In this document: positions 11,701 through 24,600 of the stretch, piece after piece
Layout: each line of letters starts with the position of its first letter
Position numbering within the stretch: position 1 is the first letter of the stretch
From: Bromus sterilis
Taxonomy: Eukaryota; Streptophyta; Magnoliopsida; Poales; Poaceae
NCBI GenBank assembly: GCA_950022295.1
Contig: OX465595.1
Location: forward strand, 73,864,770 to 73,928,769
Length of the DNA: 64,000 nt
Reading direction: 5' to 3'
Translations under genes and position numbers: made by a program
The notes under the pieces: generated by a model
The model's database searches: none
Seen by the model: the letters and a program-made list of their open reading frames with translations, nothing else
What the model was told of the DNA's origin: nothing

Positions 11701-12662
11701 AAGAGATGTAGTGGACTCGTGTACGCTTCTTACCTCAAGTCTGGTACTCGTAGTTCAGGACTAGCCAAGTCAAAGCTAGCACTTCTGCAAGTGAAACCCC
11801 ACCTCCCTTTACCTTGATACATGTGCATGAGTAGTATAGCTCCTATGTAAGTCTTGCTGAGTACGATTTTGTACTCACGTTTGCTTAATCTATGTTTTAG
11901 ATGAACCCACTGACCTCGATGGTGACTTCTACCTGAAGTTCAAAGAATGAAGACTCAGACCAAGACCAAGCTAGCGTAGTCCCAGTCAGACGACTGGTTC
12001 CCTCGTGGAGGGCTTGTTTTTAGATAAGGCTTCTCTAAGCCATTTGTTAAACTTGTCTGTACTCAGACCTACTTTGCTTCCGCATGTTTGATGTAATGTT
12101 GGATCATAGACTTGTGATCTCTGTGTGCACTCTGTAAGATTTATTAATAAAGATGTATACATTGTAGAGAATTGCAATGATACCTGCTATTCATACTAGA
12201 CATGTGTGCTGCGTGTATGTTTATAACATGCATGTCTTAGTATGGGTTTTCGAGACCTTAGTTGTGATCTGGCTGGCGGTCTTTTATACACCAAGTGGCC
12301 CTTAGATGTGCGCAGCTTGGGGCATCGCGATGCGATTTCTCGAGACTCCGTCTCGTGCACACTTTGATGTATGATCGAGCCCGCGCTAGACCCCGACTAA
12401 GTGATCGGGCTGGAGTAAGTCTATGTAAGGGTTATAATACAATCGATAGTATGGTTGAGGCGACTTGTCTATGAGTATGGGAGTTCACCACCCATATCAT
12501 TTAGACTTGTGTGCGGACGATGAGGACCCATTTCAGTTGATCATCCGGCCTGGATGGGATGCCCCTCACGTTCGATGCTTTCCGAGAACATTATGTGCTT
12601 GGCCTTGTCTTCTTAAACAAGTGGGTATGGTTCTCGGCTCTCCATATGATTGTGTTGTAGCG
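8753..12662 (+). repeat. Chromovirus LTR, subtype A, 3' end truncated
   Basis: 3' LTR of the pol remnant at its left. It starts TGTCAGAACCCCAACTTAGG and carries the subtype A GC-rich block (about 9225-9965). It holds the palindromes TCCATTTAAATGGA (10568-10581), CCCTGCAGGG (11518-11527), ACTATTCGAATAGT (11535-11548) and GCATCGCGATGC (12322-12333), and a poly(A) signal AATAAA at 12146-12151. About 40 bp of its 3' end is missing. At 12661-12664 it switches directly into an LTR of opposite orientation, with only GA shared at the join. Confidence 0.88.
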
Positions 12663-15656
12663 ACTTGGCTAGTCCTGAACTACGAGTACCAGACTTGAGG
12701 TAAGAAGCGTACACGAGTCCACTACTTTCTCCAACCAATTACACCACTATGGTGCCTGCCTCGACTTCCCCACGAGAAAGCACGCCATAGCACTCACACT
12801 TATCTTGGTGTGTTTTAGAAGTATCCGGTTCAAGTTTTCTAATAATCAAGCTAAGCTTTCCAAGCAGTCCTTAACCGCGGACGCGGCTATTCGAATAGTT
12901 TTGTTAACCCTGCAGGGGTGTACCTCTACACACACATGATCATCATTTACCGCCTACGATCTCGACACCATTCAAGGGGTGCCAGCGAGGATGCTCACCA
13001 CAACTGTTACCTCATAGCGGATCTAGTCCGAGAAAGGCGCCTACTTAGGTTGGCTACCACTATCGTGAACCCGGCCGGTTTACCGAAGTGGACCCAAGTG
13101 ATGTGTGCGTGGTGCAAAAGCCGGTCTCGGATGAGCCGTTCTCTCACTTAGCATCCAGGCCACGGACCTACCAGTACTCCGAACTATTGCGACATCTGGA
13201 CATCGAAAGGGATGAGTTAGTAAGCTGAGAGGGGTCAGTGAGCCCAATGTGTGGTTGTACTCTTCATCTTGGATCACCACACAAGAACTCGGACTTAGGG
13301 CGGTGTTCAACGAGACAACCCACCGTGTACTCCTACACAACCTCTCATCGTTCACCTTGTATTAGGGTAGATTCACCAACACTTTTCTACCATCATCATC
13401 ATGATCACTACCATCCCGACTCACATAACAGTATCATCATGGTATCACTCTAAGCATGCAATAAGCAGTAACAATTGCAGGGGCCACATGATATCAATCA
13501 ACTCCTACATTTTCTAGGATTGTGGTTTGCTTACTACTGTGACAAAATGATAGGTCATGCAAAGGAATGGGTTCATCTATGCGGTAGAAACGCAGCATGG
13601 TAATCATCCTATACAATGCATAAGCGAGACATGAGAGGGAAGTGGGATTTTATCGACATGATCAATGGGGGTTTGCTTGCCTTGCTGACGAGGTTCGGGT
13701 TCGAGGTCTTCAACGAAGGGGACAGCCTCCTGCTCCGGTTCCACCTCTACTCGACAAACAACAAACAAGGTAGCAAAGTAAATACAATGCACAATCACAT
13801 GATGGAAGGTTGAATCTTGATGTATGTGCTTTGATGTGTGAGGCAATTCCATTTAAATGGAGTATATTGCAAATTGAATTGCAAATTCAATCTCCAATTT
13901 GAATTCAAACTTAGCCAAGTTACATGTGACATTGTTTGATCAATTTGTAACATTTTGAATTGTGTATGATATGCCTCTGAAGTGTGGTTGAAAAGTAGCA
14001 TAATTCCATGGTCCAAGTTGCAAAATCATTTGAATTGAATTTGAATAAATTCCAAATAAATCAAATGACATATGCTACTGGTCCCATTTTAAAATCAACT
14101 CAAACATAGTTGAAAGTTGGATTTTTGGATAGCTTATTTTCTCCTTATCATTTTTCATATATTATTTGTCCAATTTGGAGTTAATATGAATTTCCAAAGT
14201 TTGGGCTATTTTCTGGATTTTCTGGAAATTCTTTAATTCAATTTATTCTGGAAATTCATTTATGGCGTCAGCATGACTTCATGCTGGCGTCAGGGGGCCT
14301 TTGACTGCTGTGACCCACTGGTCAGCCTCTCACTACTTAAATAAAATGATTTAAACTTAAACCAGTGTTTAGTCAGGGTCTAGGCCCACATGTCATCGGC
14401 TCTAGGGTCATTAGGGAGGTGGATTAAGCTTAAGCTAATGACGTCCACGTCATCTCGCCGGCGGCTAGTCGCCGGCGACCTTCCAGCACGGCGGCGACAC
14501 ACGGGAGGGTGATTCCGGGCACCATTCGAAGCGCTGCGACCACTAAGACGTAGCTCTTGACGTCGCGCGTCGAATGGGCCAAGGTACGGGTGCTGGGAGG
14601 CACCGTAGCCACGTCGGCGACGAGCTCTAGCGGCGGCGGAGCCACGGGCCAGACGCAGTCGTCGACTCAGTGCACGGGGAGAGGCAACGGTGGGCTCGTT
14701 AGACGCGCAAGAACATCAGGAAGACGATGCGCGCACTGGACGATACGATAGGGCACAGGGGCGACCTCATCGTCGTCCATGGCGGCTCGGTACTCCGGCG
14801 AACATGGCGGAATGAGCTAGACGAGGGGAGCGGTGCTGTGGCTTGAGGGGAAACACTCACCCAGACGCAAGGAGTGCAGCTGTGTAGTCGATGGAGGTGG
14901 GGAAGCTCTGGAGCTGCCGGATTTCGAGGTGGATCCGCGGCGGCCGGAGACGAAGACGATGAAGTTAGTGAGCTCGTGGGGGCGCCTGGCTTCGATTCCT
15001 TCTGCACGGTGGGGTTGTAGACGATGGCGGAGCGGATGGACTTGAAGGTGCGTCCTCTCATCGACGGTGGTCGCGCGAAGACGGCGGCGTGCTCCACGGT
15101 TGCTCACGGGCGGCGATGGAATCGAGCGGGAGAGGAAGGAGGAAGCTCTGGACGGGAGGGGGGAATGGATCGGGACGACCGAGGGGAGTCTCCAGGCGCA
15201 ACTAGACGGTTCGGGAGGCGCCAGGCAGGCTAGCAGGTGCTCGCCGGCGTCAGCATGCGCTCCAGCGAGCTGCTTGCCGCGCCGGGGAAGACGACAAGAG
15301 GAGGTTGCGGGCTTGGGCTGCGGTGCGGTGAGTTGGGCCGGGGAGGCCCAGGTAAGTGGGCTCCTTTCCCTTTTCTATTTTCTGTCTGTTTAATCTTTCC
15401 TTTCTTTTGCTGTAATTTTGTTTTGGCTTTGATAAAAATACCAAACCATTTTATAAAATGTTGAAACTTTTTATATGGCCTCATAATAATATAGACTAGC
15501 AACTTATAAAGTTTGAAATTTTTTAAAATTCAAATAATTTGAATCTTAACTCAAATAGGGGTTTTTGATTAATTCCAAGGCACTGTTTGAATATTTGAAA
15601 AATCTATGTGCATGGGATGGGTCCCACATCACTTGATATGTGATCACACTCATTTA
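12663..15656 (-). repeat. Chromovirus LTR, subtype B, truncated at both ends
   Basis: Internal ~3 kb of an LTR in minus orientation. Its GC-rich block (about 14450-15360) is the subtype B version. It keeps CTATTCGAATAG (12887-12898) and CCCTGCAGGG (12908-12917). It lacks the R/U5 end (including the GCATCGCGATGC site) on the left and about 190 bp of U3 on the right. At 15656 it runs straight into plus-strand RNase H coding sequence. Confidence 0.85.
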
Positions 15657-17554
15657 CAGTAGCTTATGCTTCACGCCAGTTGCGGCCACATGAAGAGAAC
15701 TATCCTACCCATGACCTTGAACTCGCTGCCGTAGTTCATGCCCTAACAACTTGGCGACATTACCTCCTTGGTAATCGTTGCGAGATCTATTCCGACCACC
15801 AAAGCCTCAAATACATTTTCACCCAGCCAGATCTTAATCTCAGGCAAAGACGCTGGATTGAGTTGATAAAAGATTACGACGTAGTAATTTCTTACACCCC
15901 TGGCAAAGCCAATGTCATGGCTGATGCACTAAGTCGTAAGTCGTATTGTAACAACCTCATGTTGCAACAGTATCAACCACTTCTTCATGAGTACGTTCGC
16001 AAGCTCAATCTTGAGATTGTTCCTCATGGCTATCTTTCTACCTTGGTGGCGAAACCAACTCTTGAGGATCAAATCATAGTTGCCCAAAGGCGAGCACGAG
16101 GTGTTCGTCGGATCAAGGAGAACATTGCTAGCGGAGTTGCTAAATGTTTCTCCACAGATAGCAAGGAAACGGTATTCTTTGAAAATCGTTTGGTAGTACC
16201 TAAGAATAGGGAACTAAGGCAACTCATCCTCAAAGAATCCCATGACACACCCCTCTCAATTCATCCAGGTAGCACAAAAATGTACCGAGATCTACGCCAG
16301 AGATTTTGGTGGACCAGGATGCAGAGAGACATTGCTCAATTTGTTGCCGAATGTGATGTTTGTCGTCGCATTAAGGCAGAACATCAAAGACCCGCTGGTA
16401 CACTTCAACCTTTGTCTATTCCCGAGTGGAAATGGGAGAAAGTCGGTATGGACTTCATCACCGGCTTTCCAAAAACCCAGAAAGGAAACAATGCCATCTT
16501 CGTTGTCATAGATAGGCTTTCCAAAGTTGCTCACTTCCTTCCGGTTCGCGAGTCTATAACTGCTAGCCAGTTAGCGGACTTGTTCGTCTCTAGAATTGTG
16601 TCCCTTCACGGTGTTCCTTTGGAAATCAATTCTGATCGAGGTAGCCTTTTCACCTCTAGATTTTGGGGAAGCTTTCAGAATGCTATGGGAACTCATCTCT
16701 CCTTTAGTACAGCTTTCCATCCTCAGTCTAGCGGTCAAGTCGAAAGGGTTAACCAAATTCTTGAAGACATGCTCAGAGCTTGTGTTATCTCATTCGGAAA
16801 GAATTGGGAGAAGTCTCTTCCATTCGCCGAATTTGCTTATAACAATAGTTTTCAATCTAGTATGAACATGGCTCCTTTCGAACTCCTTTATGGACGACGA
16901 TGTCGAACACCTTTAAACAGGTCAGAAACCGGTGAGAGACAATTCTTTGGACCGGACATGATCAAGGAAGCAGAAGAGCAAGTTCGCATTGTTAGTGATC
17001 AATTGAAAGCAGCCCAGTCTCGTCAGAAAAGTTACTATGATCGTCATCATAGGCAAGAGAGCTACAATCTGGATGAGAAGGCTTACCTTCGGGTTACTCC
17101 TCTTAAGGGAACCCAACGTTTCGGTATCAAAGGCAAATTGGCCCCACGTTACATTGGACCTTTCCGCATTCTTTCTAAACGTGGAGAAGTTGCCTACCAA
17201 CTTGAACTAACCCCGCACCTTTCCCGAGTACATGATGTATTCCATGTGTCCCAACTCAGGCGTTGCTTCAAGGACCCCATCCGCGAAGTCGACCATGAAA
17301 CGCTTGATCTCCAAGATGACCTTTCTTATCGAGAATACACAGTTCGTATTCTTGATTCCGCAGAGCGTGTCACTCGTCGTCAGAAGATTAGGTTTCTGAA
17401 AGTGCAATGGTCACACCACTCTGAGAGAGAAGCTACGTGGGAAAGAGAAGACCGTCTCAATGCCGAGTACCCCACCTTCCTCCCACAGACTTCTGAATCT
17501 CGGGACGAGATTCTGTTGAGTGGGGGCGAGTTGTCAGAACCCTATGTTAGGTAA
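15657..17554 (+). CDS. pol: Chromovirus pol, RNase H C-terminus through integrase and chromodomain, 5'-truncated
   Basis: The open frame starts inside RNase H (VAYASRQLRPHEENYPTHDLE), so there is no genuine start codon. It continues through DHQSLKYIF and MADALSRK to the integrase HHCC finger (HDTPLSIHPG, CDVC). The DD35E core is intact: Asp in MDFITG (16450-16458), Asp in NSDRGS, Glu in GQVERVN. A GPFRI-type C-terminal segment and a chromodomain ending WEREDRLNAEYP follow. It encodes no protease or RT, so it cannot act alone. The TAA at 17552-17554 lies inside the LTR that begins at 17532, as in the sister copies. No nonsense codon is seen in ~620 codons, making this the best-preserved integrase in the window. 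Confidence 0.9.
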
Positions 17555-18575
17555 TGTGCTAGGGTTAGTAAGTCTCTTGCATCATGTTAAAATTTCAAAA
17601 GAAATCTTTGAAATCAAAATCAAAAGAAAAATGGGAGAAGGAAACCCCCCCCAGTTGAATTAATTCAAAAGGCCAGATAAAAATCTTCTCCAAAAATTCA
17701 TGTTAGATTTTTGAAAAGTCTTATAAATGAGTGTGATCACATATCAAGTGATGTGGGACCCACCCCATGCTCATAGATTTTTCAAATATTCAAACAGTGC
17801 CTTGGAATTAATCAAAAACCCCTATTTGAGTTAAGATTCAAATTATTTGAATTTTAAAAATGTTCAAACTTTATAAGTGGCTAGTCTATATTATTATGAG
17901 GCCATATAAAAAGTTTCAACACTTTATAAAATGGTTTGGTATTTTTATCAGAGCCAAAACAAAATTACAGAAAAAGAAAGGAAAGATTAAACAGACAGAA
18001 AATAGAAAAGGGAAAGGAGCCCACTTACCTGGGCCTCCCCGGCCCAACTCACCGCACCGCAGCCCAAGCCCGCAGCCTCCCCTTGTCGTCTTCCCCGGCG
18101 CGGCAAGCAGCTCGCTGGAGCGCATGCCGACGCCGGCAAGCACCTGCTAGCCTGCCTGGCGCCTCCCGAACCGTCTAGTCGCGCCTGGAGACTCCCCTCG
18201 GCCGTCCCGATCCATTCCCCCCCCCCCCCGTCCAGAGCTTCCTCCTTCCTCTCCCGCTCGATTCCATCGCCGCCCGTGAGCAACCGTGGAGCATGCCGCC
18301 GTCTTCGCGCGACCACCGTCGACGAGAGGACGCACCGTCAAGTCCATCCGCTCCTCCGTCGTCTACAACCCCACCGTGCAGAAGGAATCGAAGCCAGGCG
18401 CCCCCATGAGCTCGCTAACTTCATCGTCTTCGTCTCCGGCCGCTCCAAAGCTTCCCCACCTCCATCGACTACACAGCTGCACTCCCTGCGTCTAGGTGAG
18501 CGTTTCCCCTCAAGCCAAGGCATCGCTCCCCTCCTCTAGCTCATTCCGCCATGTTCGCCGGAGTACCGAGCCGCC

Positions 18576-18689
18576 ATGGACGACGACGAGGTCGCCCCTG
18601 TGCCCTATCGTCTCGTCCAGTGCGCGCATCATCTTCCTAATGTTCTTGCGCGTCTAACGAGCCCACCGTTGCCTCTCCCCGTGCACTGA
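18576..18689 (+). other. 37-codon ORF inside subtype B LTR (uncertain)
   Basis: A short ORF (MDDDEVAPVPYRLVQCA...) starts in a strong plant initiation context, GCCGCCATGGAC. The same ORF is open in all four subtype B LTRs: 14667-14780 (-), 18576-18689 (+), 28480-28593 (-) and 40505-40618 (-). Copies differ by a few residues. The GC-rich block alone can give open frames and the copies are closely related, so this is weak evidence for a real peptide. It may be an upstream ORF in the LTR transcript. Confidence 0.25.
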
Positions 18690-21064
18690 GTTGACGACTG
18701 CGTCTGTCCCGTGGCCCCGCCGCCGCTAGAGCTCGTCGCCGACGTGGCTACGGTGCCTCCCAGCACCCGTACCTTGGCCCATTCGACGCGCAACGTCAAG
18801 AGCTACGTCTCAGTGGTCGCAACGCTTCGATTGGTGCCCGGAATCACCCTCCCATGTGTCGCCGCCGTGCTGGAAGGTCGCCGGCGACTAGCCGCCGGCG
18901 AGATGACGTGGACGTCATTAGCTTAAGCTTAATCCACCCACCTAATGACCCCAGAGCCGATGACATGTGGGCCTAGCCCCTGACTAAACACTGGTTTAAG
19001 TTTAAATCGTTTTATTTAAGCAGTGAGAGGCTGACCAGTGGGTCCCAGCAGTCAGTGGCCCCCTAACGCCAGCATGAAGTCATGCTGGCGCCATAAATGA
19101 ATTTCCAGAATAAATTGAATTAAAGAAATTCCAGAAAATCCAGAAAATAGCCCAAACTTTGGAAATTCATAGAAAATTCATATTAACTCCAAATTGGACA
19201 AATAATATATGAAAAATGATCAGGAGAAAATAAGTTATCCAAAAATCCAACTTTAAACTATGTTTGAGTTGATTTTAAAATGGGACCAGTAGCATATGTC
19301 ATTTGATTTATTTGGAATTTATTCAAATTCAATTCAAATGATTTTGCAACTTGGACCATGGAATTATGCTACTTTTCAACCACACTTCAGAGGCATATCA
19401 TACACAATTCAAAATGTTTCAAATTGATCAAACAATGTCACATGTAACTTGGCTAAGTTTGAATTCAAATTGGAGTTTGAATTTGCACTTCAATTTGCAA
19501 TATACTCCATTTAAATGGAATTGCCTCACACATCAAAGCATATACATCAAGATTCAACCTTCCATCATGTGATTGTGCATTGTATTTACTTTGCTACCTT
19601 GTTTGTTGTTTTTCGAGTAGAGGTGGAACCGGAGCAGGAGGCTGCCCCCTTCGTTGAAGACCTCGAACCCGAACCTCGTCAGCAAGGCAAGCAAACCCCC
19701 ATTGATCATGTCGAAAAAATCCCACTTCCCTCTCATGTCTCTCTTATGCATTGTTTAGGATGATTACCATGATGCGTTTCTACCGCGTAGATGAACCCAT
19801 TCCTTTGCATGACCTATCATTTTGTCACAGTAGTAAGCAAACCACAATCCTAGCAAATGTAGGAGTTGATTGATATCATGTGGCCCCTGCAATTGTTACT
19901 GCTTATTGCATGCTTAGAGTGATACCATGATGATACTGTTATGTGAGTCGGGATGGTAGTGATCATGATGATGATGGTAGAAAAGTGTTGGTGAATCTAC
20001 CCTAATACAAGGTGAACGATGAGAGGCTGTGTAGGAGTACACGGTGGGTTGTCTCGTTGAACACCGCCCTAAGTCCGAGTTCTTGTGTGGTGATCCAAGA
20101 TGAAGAGTACAACCACACATTGGGCTCACTGACCCCTCTCAGCTTACTAACTCATCCCTTTCGATGTCCAGATGTCGCAATAGTTCGGAGTACTGGTAGG
20201 TCCGTGGCCTGGATGCTAAGTGAGAGAACGGCTCATCCGAGACCGGCTTTTGCACCACGCACACATCACTTGGGTCCACTTCGGTAAACCGGCCGGGTTC
20301 ACGATAGTGGTAGCCAACCTAAGTAGGCGGCTTTCTCGGACTAGATCCGCTATGAGGTAACAGTTGTGGTGAGCATCCTCGCTGGCACCCCTTGAATGGT
20401 GTCGAGATCGTAGGCGGTAAATGATGATCATGTGTGTGTAGCGGTACACCCCTGCAGGGTTAACAAAACTATTCGAATAGCCGCGTCCGCGGTTAAGGAC
20501 TGCTTGGAAAGCTTAGCTTGATTATTAGAAAACTTGAACCGGATACTTCTAAAACACACCAAGATAAGTGTGAGTGCTATGGCGTGCTTTCTCGTGGGGA
20601 AGTCGAGGAAGGCACCATAGTGGTGTAATTGGTTGGAGAAAGTAGTGGACTCGTGTACGCTTCTTACCTCAAGTCTGGTACTCGTAGTTCAGGACTAGCC
20701 AAGTCAAAGCTGACACTTCTGCAAGTGAAACCCCACCTCCCTTTACCTAGATACATATGCATGAATAGTATAGCTCCTATGTAAGTCTTGCTGAGTACGA
20801 CTTTGTACTCACGTTTGCTTAATCTATGTTTTAGATGAAACCACTGACCCCGAAGGTGGATTCTTCATCGAGCTGGACGACTGAAGATCAAGCTAGTCTA
20901 GTCCCAGTCAGACGACTGGTTCCCTCGTGGAGGGCATGTGTTTAAATAAGGCTTCTTAAGCCATTTGTTAAACTTGTCTGTACTCATACATAATTTGCTT
21001 CCGCTTGTGTTGTAATGTTGGATCACATGTTTGTGATCTCTGTGTGCACTCTATAAGAGTTATC

Positions 21065-21070
21065 AATAAA
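21065..21070 (+). terminator. Poly(A) signal in LTR
   Basis: AATAAA sits about 550 bp before the LTR end. The equivalent position carries AATAAA in the other plus-strand LTRs (12146-12151, 37834-37839). It probably marks 3' end formation (the end of R). Confidence 0.5.
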
Positions 21071-21612
21071 AATGTATACTTTGTAGAGAATTGGAATGAT
21101 ACCTGCTGTTCATACAAGGCATGTGTGCTGCGTATATGTTTATAACATGCATGTCTTTGTATGGGTTTTCGAGACCTTAGTTGTGATCTGGCTGGCGGTC
21201 TTTCATACACCAAGTGGCCCTTAGATGTGCGCAGCTTGGGGCATCGCGATGCGATTGTTCGAGACTTTGTCTTGGGCACACTTTGTGGTATGATCGAGCC
21301 CGCCCTAGACCCCGACTAAGTGATCGGGCTGGAGTAAGTTTATGTAAGAGGTATGAGATAGTCGGTAGTATGGTTGAGGCGACTTGTCTTTGAATATGGG
21401 AGCTCATCACCCATATCATTAGACTTGTGTGCGGACGATGAGGACCCATCTCAGTTGATCATCCGGCCTGGATGGGATACCCCTCACGTACGATGCTTTC
21501 CAAGAACGTTATGTGCTTGGCCTTGTCTGCTTAGACAGGTGGGTACGGTTCTCGTCTCTCCATATGACTATGTCTTAGCTGGACTTGCATACGCTAACCC
21601 CGGGTCCCGACA

Positions 21613-21622
21613 GACTTGGTAT
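21613..21622 (+). promoter_or_regulatory. Primer binding site remnant between head-to-head LTRs
   Basis: GACTTGGTAT is the first ten bases that normally follow a 5' LTR of this family (compare minus strand 3332-3323). Here it is all that separates a plus-strand LTR ending at 21612 from a minus-strand LTR starting at 21623. Confidence 0.75.
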
Positions 21623-24600
21623 TGTTGGGACCCGGGGTTAGCGTATGCAAGCCTCGCTACAACACAATCATATGGAGAGCCGAGAACCGTACCCACTTGT
21701 CTAAGCAGACAAGGCCAAGCACAGAACGTTCTCGGAAAGCATCGAACGTGAATGGCATCCCATACAGGCCGGATGATCAACTGAAATGGGTCCTCATCGT
21801 CCGCACACAAGTCTAAATGATATGGGTGGTGAACTCCCATACTCATAGACAAGTCGCCTCAACCATACTATCGATTGTATTATAACCCTTACATATACTT
21901 ACTCCAGCCCGATCACTTAGTCGGGGTCTAGGGCGGGCTCGATCATACATCAAAGTGTGCACGAGACGGAGTCTCGAGCAATCGCATCGCGATGCCCCAA
22001 GCTGCGCACATCTAAGGGCCACTTGGTGTATAAAAGACCGCCAGCCAGATCACAACTAAGGTCTGGAAAACCCATACTAAGACATGCATGTTATAAACAT
22101 ACACGCAGCACACATGTCTAGTATGAACAGCAGGTATCATTGCAATTCTCTACAATGTATACATCTTTATTAATAACTCTTACATAGTGCACACAGAGAT
22201 CACAAGTCTGTGATCCAACATTACATCAAACATGCGGAAGCAAAGTAGATCTGAGTACAGACAAGTTTAAAAAATGGCTTAGAGAAGCCTTATCTAAAAA
22301 CAAGCCCTCCACGAGGGAACCATTCGTCTGACTGGGACTACGCTAGCTTGGTCTTGGTCTGAGTCTTCCTTCTTCGAACTTCAGGTAGAAGTCACCATCA
22401 GGGTCAGTGGGTTCATCTAAAACCTATATTAAGTAAATGTGAGTACAAAATCGTACTCAGCAAGACTTACATAGGAGTTATACTACTCATGCACATGTAT
22501 CAAGGTAAAGGGAGGTTGGGTTTCACTTGCAGAAGTGCCAGCTTTGACTTGGCTAGTCCTGAACTACGAGTACCAGACTTGAGGTAAGAAGCGTACACGA
22601 GTCCACTACATCTCTTCAACCAATTACACCACTATGGTTACTTCCTCGACTTCCCCACGAGAAGCACACCATAGCACTCACGTTTATCTTGCGAGTTTTA
22701 GAAGTATCCAGTTCAAGTTGTCTAATAATCGAGCACAGCTCTCCAAGTAGTCCCTTACCACGGACGCGGCTATTCGAATAGTTTATTAACCCTGCAGGGG
22801 TGTACTGCTACACACATGAAACTATCAGTTACCGCCTTTGTACTCGACACCGTTCAAGAGGTGCCATCGAGGATAATTCCCACAACTTTTTACCTCACAG
22901 CCAACTCAAATTCAATGGAGACGCCTATCTGGGCTGGAATCCACATCGTGAACCCGGCCGGTTTACCGATGTGGTCCCAGAAGATGTGTGCAGGGTCCCA
23001 AGCCGGTCTGAATAGCCGTTCTTCCACTTCGCAGACCGTCCCACAGACCTACCAGAACTCCGAACTAATGCGACTCATTGAGCTGAGAAGGGGTGAGTTA
23101 GTAGGTTGAGCGGGGGTCCATGTGCCCAACATGTGGTAGTACTCTTCGTCTTGGATCACCACACAAGAACTCGGGCTTAGGGCGGTGTTCAACAAGACAA
23201 CCCACTGTGTACTCCTACACAGCCTCTCATCGTTCACCTTGTATTAGGGTAGATTCACCAACACATTTCACTTTCATCAACACCATGTTTATCATCATCC
23301 CGACTCACATCATAAGCAACCTCATTGTACCACTAAGCATGCAATAAGCAATAACAGTTGCAGTGGCCACATGATATCAACCAACTACTACATCTGCTAG
23401 GATTTTGGTTTGCTTACTACTGTGACAAGATGATAAGTCATGCAAAGGATATGGGTTCAACTATGCGGTAGAAACGTTATCATGGTGATCATCCTAAACA
23501 ATGCATAAGCGAGACATGAGAGGGAATTGGGATTTTATCGACATGATCAATGGGGGTTTGCTTGCCTTGCTGACAAGGTTTCGATAACGGTGTCTTCAAC
23601 GAAGGGGGCAGCCTCCTGCTCCGGTTCCACCTCTACTCGACAAACAACAAACAAGGAAGCAATATAAATACAATGCACAAACACATGGTTGAAGGTTGAA
23701 ACTTGATATATATGTTTCTGATGGGTTTGGGCAATTCCATTTAAATGGAGTATATTGCAAATTGAATTGCAAATTCAAAGTCCAATTTGAATTCAATTTA
23801 GTCAAGTTGCATATGACATTATTTGATCAAGTTAAACCATTTTGAAATGGTTATGATATGCCTCTGATGTCTGTTTGAAATGTAGTATGTTGATATGGTT
23901 CAAAATGCAAAAGGATTTGTAAAGAATTTGAATTAATTCCATTTAAATCAAATAGCAAATGCTACTGATCAAATTTTAAATTCAACTCAAACAAAGTGGA
24001 AAGTTGGATATTTGGATAGGATATTTTCTCCTGATCATTTTTCATATATTATTTGTTCAATTTGGAGTTGATATGAATTTTCTATGATTTTTCAAAGTTT
24101 CAACCATTTTTTGCCTTTTCTGGAATTTCTTTAATTCTTTTTAATCTGTTTTTCTGTTTACTGCGTCATCATGAGGACAGCATGACGCAAGGGGGGGGGC
24201 TGACAATAGGGGCCCACCTGTAATTGGGTCTGGGGTTAATCCCCGTTTAATTAAAATTAAACAGAGGATTAAAGGGCTGGGACCCACCTATCATTGGCTA
24301 AAGAGGGGGATTAACTGGCTAAACTAAACCCGCCCACCGGCGGTTAACCGGCGGCGGCCACTGTACACGGCGGCGACACGCCGGGGTGGCCTTCCGGCCA
24401 CGGTTTGGCACGGGAAAAGCACGGGGAGGCACCCCTTGCTCGCCCGCATCAAGCCATGGGCTCGGGGCAGGCTGGGAGTGGCCGGAACCTCGCCGGCGTT
24501 GAGGAACGCGGCGGCCGGGGTACTGCACATGCGGGCTCGTCGATTCCGACAACGGGGAGGTGCGCAGGAGGGGGCAAAAGGAAGAGGGGCTCACCCTGGT

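Larger units (their letters stand above)
17532..21612 (+). repeat. Chromovirus LTR, subtype B, complete
   Basis: About 4.08 kb, starting TGTCAGAACCCTATGTTAGG and ending CCCGGGTCCCGACA. It is the 3' LTR of the pol piece at its left, and it is also followed by ten bases of a primer-site region (21613-21622). It therefore also looks like a 5' LTR. The GC-rich block is about 18015-18905, with a C run at 18219-18230. Palindromes: TCCATTTAAATGGA near 19506, CCCTGCAGGG 20450-20459, CTATTCGAATAG 20469-20480, GCATCGCGATGC 21241-21252. Poly(A) signal at 21065-21070. Confidence 0.9.
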
